From: Dryas octopetala
Lineage: Eukaryota; Streptophyta; Magnoliopsida; Rosales; Rosaceae
Length of the DNA stretch: 64,000 bases
NCBI GenBank assembly: GCA_963921425.1
Contig: OY992836.1
Span: forward strand, 13,051,304 to 13,115,303
Reading direction: 5' to 3'
The number at the start of each line of letters is the position of its first letter. The first letter of the stretch is position 1. Shown here one piece after another: positions 1 through 11,636 of the stretch. Position numbers and translations under genes: made by a program. The notes beneath the pieces are model-generated. The model was not told the DNA's origin. It worked only from the letters and a program-made list of their open reading frames with translations, and searched no databases.

Positions 1-207
1 AAATTTTTTGTAGTTAAAATAAAATATATTAAATTTGGTACTAAAGAGTCTAAAGTCAACATACTTATAATTATTCATCCATAAAAGTCACTTCAACGAG
101 TACCACAAGAGAGAAGATCTTTAGCACCTTGGAAATTTCAACAACCCCAATACCCTTAAAAAACCACTAAATATAATGCAACCTATTTCCCAGAGGCCTT
201 AGCTTTG

Positions 208-241
<34 letters not shown>

Positions 242-1605
242 GTTGCCATTAACTGCATGTCTGCAGGGGAATCTTTCTAGGTTTGGTGATCACTTAATTT
301 TGTGGTTAATAATCATGTTATAAACTCGTACCATTGGAACTGCATCAAAAGGTTTTTGGAGGCTTTCCATTCGATAGAAAGTTAGGTTAAATTGTCTGCC
401 TAAAATAAAAATAAATCTTCTACATTAATGATATTTGCTTGAAATATCTGAACATTTTTATGTATGTCGAATCCATGTAAACATCACGTACATGAAGTCC
501 ATAACAAATGTTCAAGATCGATCCATGTACAGTTTCAAACATATGATAACTTAACTGCAGGTCGGCAGGTGAATTTTGAAATAAATAGAGCTACCAACCT
601 TAGAGCAACTGTCCAAATAGCTCTAGCTAGACAACATTAATATTAATGTTAGGGTTAGCTAGTGGGATAGTTAGTGGGAAGGTGCATGTGAAATAGTGGA
701 AAGTACACCCCTTTCATTTTTAAAGTCTTAGAGTTAGACCTCTCTTGAGGTGTTCGAAAGGTTAAAGCTAAGGGACAATCAAGTTGTAAACATCTCATGC
801 CAGTACCATATATATGTTGAACACTAATATCATATTCATTGGGTGGTTAATTATGTACTTAGTATAGTTAATGACGCCAATGTACTTTAATATGATATCA
901 CAACCGGCCAGTGCGTGTAAATCCATCTAACTGGGACCTAATAGAAGAATTCCAATCACTCAAATTAAACAATGGGCATCTATCTTTCATGTGTTTGAAC
1001 CCAAAAAAAAATATCATGTGAGAGCATTAATTGAAAACTAGTACATATATATATATAAAAAATTTCGATGTAACTCTAACACCATCACATGATGTTATTG
1101 ATTTACTTATATTATAATACGCATATATTTATATTCTAATTAATAATATAAACTTATCATCTACTCATATTATAATACGTGTTTAATTTAATAACACTAT
1201 GTAACAGTATTACATTTAATATTATAGTTGCACTAAAAATTTACTCCTTTAATAACTTTCGGTCCAAGATCTCAAAAAAAAAAAAAAAAAAACAAAGAAA
1301 CCGAAGCCATACATATATATTTGCAATTTGATGCATGGGCCATGGGGGCAAACAGAATATGGACAACTAGCATTAAGCTAGCGGTGGTGCATTAGTTTTT
1401 GTAAAGAAAGGTTGGGCTTAAATAGTTAATATAAACCGTCCAGTACGTACCAGCTTTCTCTTTAACTTTTCGATCTGTTGGTGATTTTATAACTCACGTT
1501 CACTATGGAATATTTTTCCCGCTCCTATGGCTATGGACCTGCACATGCTTTGTTTCCTTCTTCAAATAAAACACCTTAGATACTGATACTACTACACACA
1601 ACACT

Positions 1606-1607
<2 letters not shown>
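1..1607. other. AT-rich intergenic region, no gene seen
   Basis: No coding region was recognised. The stretch contains a poly-T run near 208-234, a poly-A run near 1274-1292 and short AT-rich inverted segments near 1065-1240 that may be an old MITE remnant. The last several hundred bases are the upstream region of the CEP gene. Confidence 0.6.

Positions 1608-1656
<49 letters not shown>
1608..1656. repeat. (GA)n microsatellite upstream of the CEP gene
   Basis: About 24 uninterrupted GA dinucleotides lie roughly 70 bp upstream of the TATA box of the CEP gene. GA tracts of this kind are known binding sites for plant BPC (GAGA-binding) factors. A regulatory role here is inference from position only. 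Confidence 0.9.
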
Positions 1657-1658
<2 letters not shown>

Positions 1659-1725
1659 CGGTTGGGTTGAGGCCACTTTCGACCCCATATATACCACAGT
1701 AGAGCAATTGCTTTCAGCACCACTT

Positions 1726-1731
1726 TATAAA
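1726..1731 (+). promoter_or_regulatory. TATA box of the CEP gene
   Basis: TATAAA lies 98 bp upstream of the chosen ATG at 1824. This spacing puts the transcription start close to 1755-1760, so the (CT)n tract would form most of the 5' leader. Supported by consensus and spacing only. Confidence 0.55.
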
Positions 1732-1754
1732 CCCTCAAATACCATATAACATAA

Positions 1755-1760
<6 letters not shown>

Positions 1761-1803
<43 letters not shown>
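1761..1803. repeat. (CT)n microsatellite in the 5' leader of the CEP gene
   Basis: About 21 CT dinucleotides end 20 bp before the ATG at 1824. Pyrimidine-rich leaders are common in plant core promoters and 5' UTRs. Together with the (GA)n tract at 1608-1656 it forms an inverted pair flanking the TATA box. Confidence 0.9.
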
Positions 1804-1806
<3 letters not shown>

Positions 1807-1823
1807 TTAGTTTGCTTATTAAG

Positions 1824-2204
1824 ATGGCCAAGAGTAGTACTAGTAGTAGTAGGGTGAGCAATGCCACTACTTGTACTTGCCTGCTGCTGTTTTTGATACT
1901 TTGCCATGAAATTGTGCATGTGGAGGCCAAAAGGCATTTGAAGTCGAAGCCATGCAAGAAATGGTCAAGGCATAGTCATCATGATGACCATGAGAAGAGT
2001 ACTACTACTACCACTCTGAGGAGTACTAGTACTACTGTAGCAAAGGGTACTAGTGATCATGACCAGAATACTACTAGTACTGCAGCTCATGGTTTAGTCC
2101 AAGCTGATCATGATGAGCCAAGTAAGGTAGACCATGTTGTCGATGATTTTCGACCCACTGCACCAGGCCACAGTCCCGGTGTTGGTCACTCCATCAAAAA
2201 TTGA
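1824..2204 (+). CDS. CEP: C-terminally encoded peptide (CEP) precursor
   Basis: This intronless 126-residue prepropeptide belongs to the CEP family. These secreted signals are cleaved to about 15 residues, proline-hydroxylated, and perceived by CEPR leucine-rich-repeat receptor kinases in root development and systemic nitrogen signalling. Residues 17-35 form a hydrophobic signal peptide, with cleavage likely near the Val-Glu-Ala at 33-35. A basic, His/Ser/Thr-rich variable propeptide follows. Residues 108-122 read DFRPTAPGHSPGVGH, matching the family pattern with all expected Pro and Gly positions, followed by a short SIKN tail. There is one CEP domain, as in many members. The start was set at the ATG at 1824 because the upstream in-frame TTG at 1812 has no support. 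Which CEP paralogue this is cannot be told. Confidence 0.93.
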   Translation: MAKSSTSSSRVSNATTCTCLLLFLILCHEIVHVEAKRHLKSKPCKKWSRHSHHDDHEKSTTTTTLRSTSTTVAKGTSDHDQNTTSTAAHGLVQADHDEPSKVDHVVDDFRPTAPGHSPGVGHSIKN

Positions 2205-4247
2205 TTTTTCTTGTTTATATATATCCAATTGTTAACTATAATTATTAATTTCAATCACATATGTTAATTGTACCATGTATTACCTTGGATCTCCTTCTGC
2301 AATGTATATAAAGTTTATTCACCACCCTCTCTCGATTCGATCTCTCTTACCCCTTTCAACAATGGCTGGAATTACCTTGCGAAACTAAAATGTTTGGCTC
2401 GTTTTCTGTAAACTTGCAAAACCAATCACGTGTTCAATTTTTTTAATGTAAAAATTCATTTCTCTTTTTAAGTCAACACGTGCCAAATTATAATTATTAC
2501 AATTTGTAAAGGAGTTGAGCAATAGTATTCTGAACGTAATTACTCGACGCTCATTGCAATTTTTGCTGTTAAAAACCTTTCTAGCCATGATTATTGACAA
2601 AATTTCTTATATATATATATATATATATATCGTTCAATGCTTAGGTAGTGTCAACAATTTCAGTAGTAGAGCATTTACCCATTTACTCTCCATATTCACA
2701 CGGAAAATATTTGACTCGCACCCCCAACTTCTGAAAAAAAGAAAAGAAAAAAAAAAAGTGTCACACATAAACAGTCGTGCATGTGCATGCAAGTGATACA
2801 AGCACAACAAATCTGAAAACCGGCCAAAAGTAGGTTTAAAAATATTTTAGTAATTAAAAATGAAAGTACGTTTAATTAAAGAATTAATTTGAAATTTGTG
2901 GTGGGTTTTTCTTGGTCCCATGTGCAATTAGACAGTGGTTGGTCGTTAAGTTAGTTTAATTAGCTCCAAGCCTCCCGCCAAAGCTAGCTTGACCCCACTT
3001 TGTGGTCTCTGTTGGATTCTAAGTTTAAGACGAAATTGAACCAAAAAAAAAGAATAAAAGTGATCGACCAAGATATTGCACGAGAGGTTACCACGTTGGT
3101 CCAAAATACCAAAAGGCTGCTTAAAGTGTCGTTTGCTAAACTTCCCAAAATGATTGGGTTTTTCTATTTTAGGGCTTGGTCTCACTCGGAGACAATGCCT
3201 CGTGGGTTTCATTATAATATTTGCAACTTGGAGAAGCATGCGCTTGCTAGCTAGCTCTGTACGGTATTGCATTTGATTCGGTTAATTAGTCCCTAAAAAA
3301 ATGTGTATTTATTTTAATTAAACTTAATAGATACTTAATTATAAGAAGTTATACTTTTTACTTTGTACTTTTGATCTGAAAAAATGAGTTTAATTGATCC
3401 TCACCAACAAAATGAGTTTAATTGATCACTTTATGTCTGTATGAGATTCCTATAGCTTAAATATATATAATATTTCTTTACACCTTTCTTGGGGTTTTTT
3501 TTTTCACTTTTATTGTTTAAAATGCTTAATAATTAAATATTTGAATAAGTAATGAAGATCCTTATGATTCTCACTATGTCACCATATATAAGGCTTGACT
3601 ATGACATGTACTAACATGACTGTTGTTTTTCGCTTTTTTCATTGAATAGTACTAATCAACAATGTTGTTAAGGTGATGACGTACTAGTGATGCTGGAATT
3701 TTGCTTTGCTTTATATCATATTAGGTTATAAATGGGGAGTTTATATTTATGGTTTATATTTCATGTGTTGAAATCATGCTTATAACCAAAACCACATTGT
3801 TTCATACTTTTATTTAATTAGTCTTTTTAATATCGGGTATTGTAGAATTAATGTATTTTTCAAGCATATCTCTGAACTCACATACTCTAAGTTGGGAATC
3901 TGCTAGTGGTTGTTGAAAGTTATAGTGGAATTAATGTATTGTAGATATTAATAGTGATCATCAACAAAAGTTGTAATGAATGGAAGTGGTATAAGATTTA
4001 ATCATATCATCGATCTACAATTTAGCAAAGTAATCTCACCTAACATTATCGAATCTCTAAGTTGATGACCCTACGTACCCCTTCTTAATTATTCTAGCTT
4101 AGTTTTTTATGTAATTACTAGCTTTTCTTGTGTTACTTCTTTGAATACTTTATTTTGCATTGTTACTTATATATATATATATATGTTGATTATCAATTTT
4201 TATGTGCAAATTATATTAAATTTGAATTCTAAAAATGTAGGATCGAA
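2205..4247. other. Intergenic region, no gene seen
   Basis: AT-rich sequence between the CEP gene and the CACTA insertion. It contains an (AT)n run at about 2608-2630 and the 3' flank of the CEP gene. Short ORFs around 2515-3272 have no recognisable domain and overlap on both strands, so they are treated as chance. Confidence 0.55.
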
Positions 4248-4261
4248 TGGCACTACAAGAA

Positions 4262-4655
4262 AAAAGGGTTTGGGAGAGGAACGGAATTCGTCGCCCAAAG
4301 TAGAGTTTCGTCGCCCAAACGTTTGGGCGACGAAATTGGTTCGTCGAGCAATTGGACGCCCAAGATGCTTCGCCCAAGAGTTTGGGCGACGAATCCATAA
4401 ATTTCGTCGCCCAAAGACACCTGGGGGCGACGAAATTTTTTTGTCTCCCAACACATAAAATTCGTCGCCCAAAGAATGTTTAGGCGACGGACAAATTTCG
4501 TCGCCCAAAGAGGGTTTGAGCGACGAATAAGGGTGTTCGTCGCCCAAACCCTCTTTGGGCGACGAAATTTGTCCGTCGCCCAAACATGTTTCGGGCGAGG
4601 AATAGATTTATTCGTCGCCCAAACACCCTTTGGGCGACGAAAAATTCCGTCGCCC
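4262..4655. repeat. Left subterminal repeat array of the CACTA element
   Basis: Roughly 15-18 direct and inverted copies of TTTGGGCGACGAA (with variants such as GGGCGAGGAA) are arranged mostly as back-to-back palindromic pairs separated by variable 10-20 bp inserts. In characterised En/Spm elements, subterminal repeats of this kind are the TNPA binding sites, which fits the gene carried by this element. Confidence 0.9.
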
Positions 4656-4812
4656 AAACATTTTTTTTTTAAAAAAAAATTATTATTTTTATTTAAATTT
4701 AATATTTAAAAAAAAAATTCTTTATTCAAAAACTATATAAAACAAAATTCATAAATTTATATATCAAAATATCCATACAAAATAGTAATTAACCCTAATA
4801 TATATAGTCAAT

Positions 4813-6327
4813 CTATTCTAAACTAGTAGCATCATCATCATTCATATCTGACGGAGGTTGATGAGAAGATGGTGGCGGGACAAACCCAGGTATCGCCTTG
4901 GTCAATGCAGCATACAACGCCTCCTTCTCCGCTCTCTCAGCTCGTAAGTCCTCCTGCAACTTCTTCACTTGAGCGGACAACCCTGCGACGACTGCAGATG
5001 GCTGAGACGAAGATGAAGACGAAGACGAGGATCGAACATCACGAATCCACCCATATCCCATGCCGCGTATTTCCTTACCGGGCCTAACACCCAGTGAGTC
5101 TATCATAATACGAAGTCCGACATCAGGATCGGGTACTGGAATCGACTCCAACGGAGTACCCGGAGGGTGCTGCTCGGCCAAGCTCTCCAAATATATTCTC
5201 GAGTTGGCCACCATCTCATCCTTCAAAATGTTATATATACAAGTAACCAATTAGAAAAATAAATATAAAAAATTGTGAAAAAAATTAAAATATAAAAAAC
5301 TAACATGTTTTGCCTTGGCCGCATCACAACCGGGATGAACATAGATATCTCCGAAAGTATCTATCTCCGGAAATTGCGACCCACGCTGAAAAAGAAAATA
5401 ATTTTGTCAAAGACCCAACCAATATTAAAGAATATATATGTATTAAATTAAATAATGACGTACCCGACGTCGCGACTCCACTCGATATGAGATGGGCGTC
5501 GGACCACTGTGATGGTTAAACGGCTTCCCTTTCCGGTTTCTGGCGTTGGCGATCGACTTCTTCTGTTAAATATTAAGCAAATTATAAATATGTTAGTGTA
5601 TGTATACAATAATAGAATAACAAAACAATAATCGATTTTTTAAAGTCTTAAGATGATAAAACGTACCAAAAACGACGGACTCATGAAATGATCGCACAAA
5701 AAACGCCACTGGTCAGACCGCTCTACCAACTCCATAGGGGGGTTCGCCAATGCCTCAACTGCCGACGAAAATCCCTTGAAATACACGTGTAGTTCGTGCT
5801 TCCACTGCCTGTAGGACTTGATGAGTAAATCTGTCATGTACGTGACAGTGAGGGGATCATCCATCTGAATGTCAAAGTTAACCTGAAAAAAATATTAGAT
5901 TGTTATGAATGATCAAATTTATCATTTTGAATTAATTATTGAGCTATATACTCACTGAGATGGAGCAGATCACTTTGTGTTGAATCTCTGCCGGCAATTT
6001 TTTCCAAGTGGTTGCAACCATGGCACACTCGGCACGAATAATAGCCCCCACATCATGCGAGAACAAACTGTCAACGTTAGGATCTAACGGTCGTCGGCCG
6101 TTTTGCACACACATGACTGGAATCCGCGCCCCAGTACTGCGCACGATCCGAGAGGACTTCAACCCACTACATGGTCCCCTCGTCGCAGTGGATGACGTGG
6201 CAGTAGATGAAGCGGAAGCGGAAGCGGTGACCTGACTAGAGCGGTGAGATCGACGGGCCCTCCGTGGCATAGAAGGGCTCCCAGTACTCGAGGATGGCTG
6301 AACTACATCATTGGGAGCTGACTCCAT
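4813..6327 (-). CDS. TNPA-like protein of a CACTA element (Transposase_24, Ptta/En/Spm family)
   Basis: Five exons on the minus strand can be joined with clean GT/AG borders and continuous phase: 6327-5956, 5882-5667, 5562-5464, 5385-5305 and 5220-4813. They give about 391 residues. The N-terminus is Ser/Ala/Arg-rich and low in complexity. The middle holds the family-typical segments WRFLCDHF, KKSIANARNRKGKPFNHHSG and FPEIDTFGDIYVHPG. The end has a coiled-coil-like Arg/Glu/Ala/Leu region. Such proteins bind the subterminal repeats and assist the TNPD transposase, which is missing here. All five exons lack stops, so the gene looks intact. The family call rests on recalled sequence patterns. 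Confidence 0.8.
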
Positions 6328-7320
6328 CGCCTTTCACCTTATAACTAAATTATATATATTTCTCAAACTAATTAATCTACATTTTGTAATTAAACTAAAT
6401 TTTATATTTAAAAACTAACAAACTAACTAATCTACATCACATGAACCGCTAACCACAACACATAATTGTGCACTCCCAAACTGTCCATGGGTAATTTGGA
6501 CAATTCAAGAATCATATTGGAGCGCAGTCACGCCCAGCGCGCGTCCAATAGACTCTCGAACGGGTCTAAGGTGAATTTAAATTTAGTGTACAAAGTTATC
6601 CACTGATAACTTCGCACGACTAGTTAAATGTACAAAGTTATCGATTGATAACTTCGCACAAGCGCTTCGTGCCACATGACCTCACCCAGTACTCGAGGAG
6701 TGCTGGACTACGTCATCGGAAATTTTGCAATTACAACTAAATTAAATGTAACATACAAACTAAATTATAATTAATCTAACAATATACATATAAACATACA
6801 AACAAACTATTAAATTTTAGCATATAAAAACATACAAATTAATTAATCAAGTTTATAATTAATTTTAACATACAAACTAATTCACTCAAAAATTTAATAC
6901 AATTATATATGAAACATTAAATACTAAATCATACAAAAACTTAACTAAAAGATAGATTAAACACATACCTCACTAAAAATGCAATTATCCTTCACAACAA
7001 ATGCAATATTATCCTTCCTTCACCAAAAAAATAAATCATTGTCAAATATGAGCCCAACATCAATCTAAATTCAGATTTCACAACCAAACCACTAAATTAA
7101 AAAAACTCACAACATTAACTAATTACCACTAAAATCAGAAATTTCACAATCAATTTATGCAAAATCCACAACAAGTACAAAATCCACAATATTATAAAAC
7201 ATAAAAAACAGAAAATACCATAAAAACAGAAAATACCATAAAAAACACAAAATACCAAAACAAAAAAAAGAAAATACCATAAAATACCATAAATTCAAAA
7301 AAAAAAAAAAAAAAAAAAAC
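6328..7320. other. AT-rich interior of the CACTA element
   Basis: No coding region was recognised. The stretch is very A-rich on the plus strand and includes a poly-A run at about 7298-7319. It lies upstream of the minus-strand TNPA-like gene and could hold its 5' leader or promoter, though no clear TATA box was chosen. Confidence 0.5.
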
Positions 7321-7328
7321 AAATACCT

Positions 7329-7745
7329 TCAGCTGGTTTCGGCTTCGAGGGGGGGATGGTTTTGGGTGAGTGGTTTCGAGGGGGGGGGGTGTTTTGGGTG
7401 AGTGGTTTTGACTGGGGGGGATGGGTTTCGGTGGGGGTGGGTTATCGGGGGAGGGTGAGTTTCGGGTGGGGGGTGGGTTTCGGCGGGGGTGGGTATTCGG
7501 GGGGGGTGGGTTTCGGCGGGGGTGGGTATTTTCGGGGGTGGGTTTCGGCGGGGGTGGGTTTTCGGGGGGGTGGGTCTCCGATGGGGGGGGTGGGTTTCGG
7601 TAGGGGGGTGGGTTGCCGAAGGGGGGGGGTTTTGGGTTTCGGGGAAGGAGAGAGGAGGAGGAGGAGGAGGCGAAGGGAGGAGGAGGAGGAGGAGGAGGGA
7701 GTGAGAGCTGAGGGAGGAGGGTGCGGCGCTGCGAGGGTGAGGGAG
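7329..7745. repeat. G-rich low-complexity tract (minisatellite-like) inside the CACTA element
   Basis: The plus strand consists of repeated GGGGTGGGTTTCGG-type units (about 7370-7610), followed by GGA repeats (about 7640-7700). Runs of three to nine guanines recur every 5-12 bases, so the strand could form G-quadruplexes. Long open frames on both strands are a by-product of the simple composition and are not called as genes. Confidence 0.85.
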
Positions 7746-7796
7746 TGAGTGAGCCAGAGTGACTGAAGTGAACCCAGAAATGGGTATAAACTTAAA

Positions 7797-8045
7797 GACT
7801 TTGGGCGACGAATTCATGTTCGTCGCCTTAAGTATCTTTGAGCGACGAACATAAATTCGTCGCCCAAAGTGACTTTGGGCGACGAACGTGTTAATTCGTC
7901 GCCTAAAGTCACTTTGAGCGACGAATTCATGTTCGTCGCCCAAAGTTGTTGACTTTAGGGCACCGATTTATCCCGCCATAATTTCAGACTTTGGGTGACG
8001 CACTGTTCGTCGGCTAAAGCTACATTTCGTCGCCCAAAGTTGAAT
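7797..8045. repeat. Internal cluster of CACTA subterminal repeats
   Basis: About eight copies of the same TTTGGGCGACGAA / TTCGTCGCCCAAA unit seen at the two ends occur here, 1.7 kb inside the right end. This suggests that the region to its right was added to an older end, or that an end was duplicated. Confidence 0.85.
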
Positions 8046-8059
8046 TTTTTTATGAACCA

Positions 8060-9130
8060 TGATCGTTCATACGTTCGAGCTCCAATACCAAACTTCTAGA
8101 TCTCCAATTGACCTAATATTTTAGAGGAATGATCTTTGAGTGACAAACTAATAAATGAACGGTTCAGATCGTTAAAAACACAATCGACATATAAGGTTCT
8201 ACATATAAATCAGTGGTTTTTGCATTTGAAGAATAAAATTATATCAACTCTTTCGTTAAAACCTTGTAGCTTCAATAATTGTGAAGACCACAACGTGATT
8301 ATCACAATCAGAGCCATTCTTCATATATGTTCATACTCAAAGATCAACCCTGGAAAAAATCGGCTCAATCGGAGTTCATTTACCCGTTCGATTATTATTA
8401 TAAGAATCAAGATCGTTCATACATCCTAAATGCTAAACCTAACTTCTACATCTCCAATTGAGTTAATTTTTTGAATGGATGATCTTTGAGTGAGGCACTA
8501 AGGAATGATCGGTTCGGATCGTTAAAAACACAATACAAAAGTGATCTTCTACATACAAATACACTTGAAGAGTATAATTATATTAACTTTTGGGTAGAAA
8601 TTTTAGTGATTCAACAATTTGTGAAGACTACAATGTGATTTCAACGATCGGAACCGTTCATTCTATTCGTTTATACTGGAAGATCATCCCTGCAAAAAAT
8701 CGGCTAAATCGGAATTCATCTCATACTTCGATTCGTATTACAAAATTTACAATCGTTCATAAGTTCAACCACCGTTACCTAACTTTTACATCTCCGATTG
8801 AGCTAATTTTTTGCATGGATGATCCTTAAGTGAGCCACTAAGGAATGATCGGTTCGGATCGTTAAAAACACAATACAAAAGTGATCTTCTACATACAAAT
8901 ACACTTGAAGAGTATAATTATATTAACTTTTGGGTAGAAATTTTGGTGATTCAACAATTTGTGAAGACTACAATCGGAATTCATCTCATACTTCGATTCG
9001 TATTACAAAATTTACAATCGTTCATAAGTTCAACCACCGTTACCTAACTTCTACATTTCCGATTGAGCTAATTTTTTGCATGGATGATCCTTAAGTGGGG
9101 AATTAAAAAATGAATGGTTATGATCTTTGG
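8060..9130. repeat. Four-unit tandem repeat (about 350/340/265 bp) inside the CACTA element
   Basis: Diverged tandem units are recognised by a shared block beginning at 8091, 8441, 8781 and 9046 (AACTTCTACATCTCC type). It is followed by GATCGGTTCGGATCG and a long AT-rich remainder. The third unit is shortened by about 75 bp relative to the second, with the short shared word ATCGG at the deletion junction. No coding region was recognised. Confidence 0.85.
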
Positions 9131-9189
9131 AAATACAATCGTATAGTATGTTATTACATATATAAAATTGTAAACAAAAAAGTATTCTT

Positions 9190-9745
9190 ACTTTGGGCGA
9201 GGAACTACAAATTTCGTCGCCCAAAGTTATTTTAGGCGAGGAACCTCACAATTCGTCGCCCAAACCATTATTACAAAACAGGATGACCCTTTGGGCGACG
9301 AACAGGTTCGTCACCCAAACTATGTTTGGGCGACGAATAGAATTTCGTCACCCAAAGTATCTTTGGGCGAGGAATATGTATATTCCTCGCCCAAAATGAT
9401 TTTGGGCGACGAAATATTTTGTCACCCAAAGTAAGTTTGGGCGACAAATTTTCGTTTTCCTCGCCCAAAGGCACTTTGGGCGACGAACATGTATATTCCT
9501 CGCCCAATGTATTTCTCAATTAATTGTTTGTTGTTAATGTTTGGGCGACGAAATGTGTTCGTCGCCCAAAATTACTTTGGGCGAGGAACGTGTGATTCGT
9601 CGCCCAAACCTCCTTCGGGCGACGAACATGTTCGTCGCCCAAACCTTTATGACATTGAGCGACAAATTTTTTTGTTCGTCGCCCTAAATTGCTTTGGGCG
9701 ACGAATATATGTTCATCGCCCAAAGTTTGGTCGCCCAAATATGTT
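9190..9745. repeat. Right subterminal repeat array of the CACTA element
   Basis: About 25 direct and inverted copies of the TTTGGGCGACGAA unit and its GGGCGAGGAA variant occur, one part interrupted by unrelated AT-rich sequence near 9510-9538. It mirrors the array at the left end. Confidence 0.9.
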
Positions 9746-9760
9746 TTTCTTGTAGTGTGG

Positions 9761-11636
9761 ATAAATGCTCTAAACTTAGGGGGTATGTAATTTGGACTAA
9801 ATATGAATCCTTCTCTATATATAATGTATTTGTGTGGTTGAAGTTTCCTCATTTAATGGGCTTTGATTTTACGTCACCTCAAACTTTTAGAAGGTAAAAT
9901 GGCCTGTCTCAAACAAATTAGTTAGAGGAGGATTCATCTTGAACCTCCTCTTTCTGATTCATAAATTTTAGGTTGCCTTATAGAGAAGAAAAAAAAAATA
10001 ACCTTCAAGGCTTCAAGTGAAAAGGGAGACAGCTGGCCTTGTTAAATCGGTGGAAAAGAAAAAGATCAGGCCCATGAACAAAGATAAAGATTTTGACCCA
10101 AAAGTTGTATGGACCTTAAGTCCAGGATTGAGCCCAAGAGAAATCATATTAGGTACTCTTGGAGTCAACCAAAAGGTTGTGAGGTTTTAATGCCCAAATC
10201 ATATTAGGTGCTTTTGAATTCATCGATCTAATGGCCGTCACTAGTCTGCATCAGCATAAGCATTAGTCTCCAAACCCACCGTTTTGTAACTTGCTAGAAA
10301 GTCGGCTTGTTTCTCCATTCACGTTATTTCTCTTCTTGAATTTTTTGTATCCCTCTCACAACAAAAAAGAAGAGCTTTTTTCTGCTCTCACATGTGTGCA
10401 AATGATTTTAGAAAAATATTATTTTCATACTATAATATATTTGTTCTCTTCTCAAATTCAATCTCAATTTCATATCTTGCCTACCATTAGGTATAGAAAA
10501 CTTTCTGTCTTGGGATACCTAAGCCATCAGATCTTTCTGACGGCCTAGATTGTGAGAAAAGGCTTATAACATTACACTCAATTAAGGCAGAGGAGCGAAA
10601 TTCGTCCGAAACTATACCCTACTAAGAAATAAGTGTATCTTCAAAAACAATAAATGGTGATCGAGATCAGAGTCTACACTATATACATAGTTTTTTTTTT
10701 CAAACTTTCTTGCTTGTGAAAATAGTTATAATCATACCAAAATGACCTTTTTCTGTTATTAATATCATAAAAGAAACAATTGTACATTAAAGATATATTT
10801 GATTGCATAAACAATGAAAGTATGCAACATTCTTAAAATTTAAAAACTAATCATAAAAGAAAAGTATATTTATAATACATAGAAAAATTATTAATTAATA
10901 TTGAAGTTTTTGTCTATATTATTTGGGGGTGCCCCAAGCGGCCAAGCCCTTTGCATGAAATTTTTGGCTCCCTAAGCTTTTAATTCTTCTGTAAAAATAC
11001 TAAGAAAGTCTAGAGCATCATCAACTTTTTACTCCATAATTTTTAGTTTACTATATAATTTTGACCAATTAATTATGATGAAAGTTTATGTTAAGCGATT
11101 GCATTTGGGCCTTTTGGCCGGTTGGTGGAAATCTTAAAAATCCTCACAAATAAATTGTGATTTTCATTATGGACTATGACATACTAATGTGTCTAGCTTC
11201 TGCCACCGTATCAAAATTAGTTTTCCGTTCAAGTTTGGAATTGCACTCGAGAAGAGGTCCATAATTCCATATTGAATTGAAATACATACAGACTATTAAG
11301 TAGTCTATTATATAATGTAAGATGTTCGAATAATAAAAATCATTTCCTTATATAATGTAAGATGTTCGCAAGATAGATGTGCTAATAATCATTCTCTTCT
11401 CACCTTTATATATATATATATATATATATATGATCCTCATATAAATGTGACAATATCACGAAGGGTCATGTTTGTATGAATATTTTCCAATTTCAATTTA
11501 AACTAACTTCACGCACCAAGAAGATTTTTCAATTACGCAATAAAAATAAGATAAATACAAAAAAGTCCACATTTAGAGTCTATTTTTTTGTACAATAAAT
11601 TTACATCATGTTTTTTAAAAAAAAAAAAACTACGCA
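9761..11636. other. Intergenic region, no gene seen
   Basis: No supported coding region. The stretch holds an (AT)n run at about 11406-11431 and otherwise unremarkable AT-rich sequence. Confidence 0.5.

Larger units (their letters stand above)
4251..9757 (-). mobile_element. CACTA (En/Spm) DNA transposon, complete ends
   Basis: The element starts CACTACAAGAAAAA and ends TTTTTCTTGTAGTG, a perfect inverted pair of CACTA termini. The 3-bp sequence TGG occurs immediately outside both ends (4248-4250 and 9758-9760), as expected for the CACTA 3-bp target duplication. Inside each end is a dense array of subterminal repeats (about 4262-4655 and 9190-9745) built on TTTGGGCGACGAA and its complement. 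The total length is 5507 bp. It carries a TNPA-like gene on the minus strand, but no open frame resembling the DDE transposase (TNPD, Transposase_21) was found. It is therefore probably non-autonomous or internally deleted. Confidence 0.93.

Noticed and set aside
1503-1937. Minus-strand frames across the GA/CT tracts, with long Ser-Leu or Arg-Glu runs
   Set aside because: They are translations of dinucleotide repeats in the CEP promoter and leader, without domain or start context.
7329-7943. 204-residue proline-rich minus-strand frame and Gly-rich plus-strand frames
   Set aside because: Open only because of the G-rich simple sequence and the CACTA subterminal repeats. No domain, and both strands are open at once.
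9190-9745. A regularly spaced repeat array that could suggest CRISPR
   Set aside because: The units are inverted as well as direct, spacing is irregular, and the array is bounded by CACTA ends in a plant genome.
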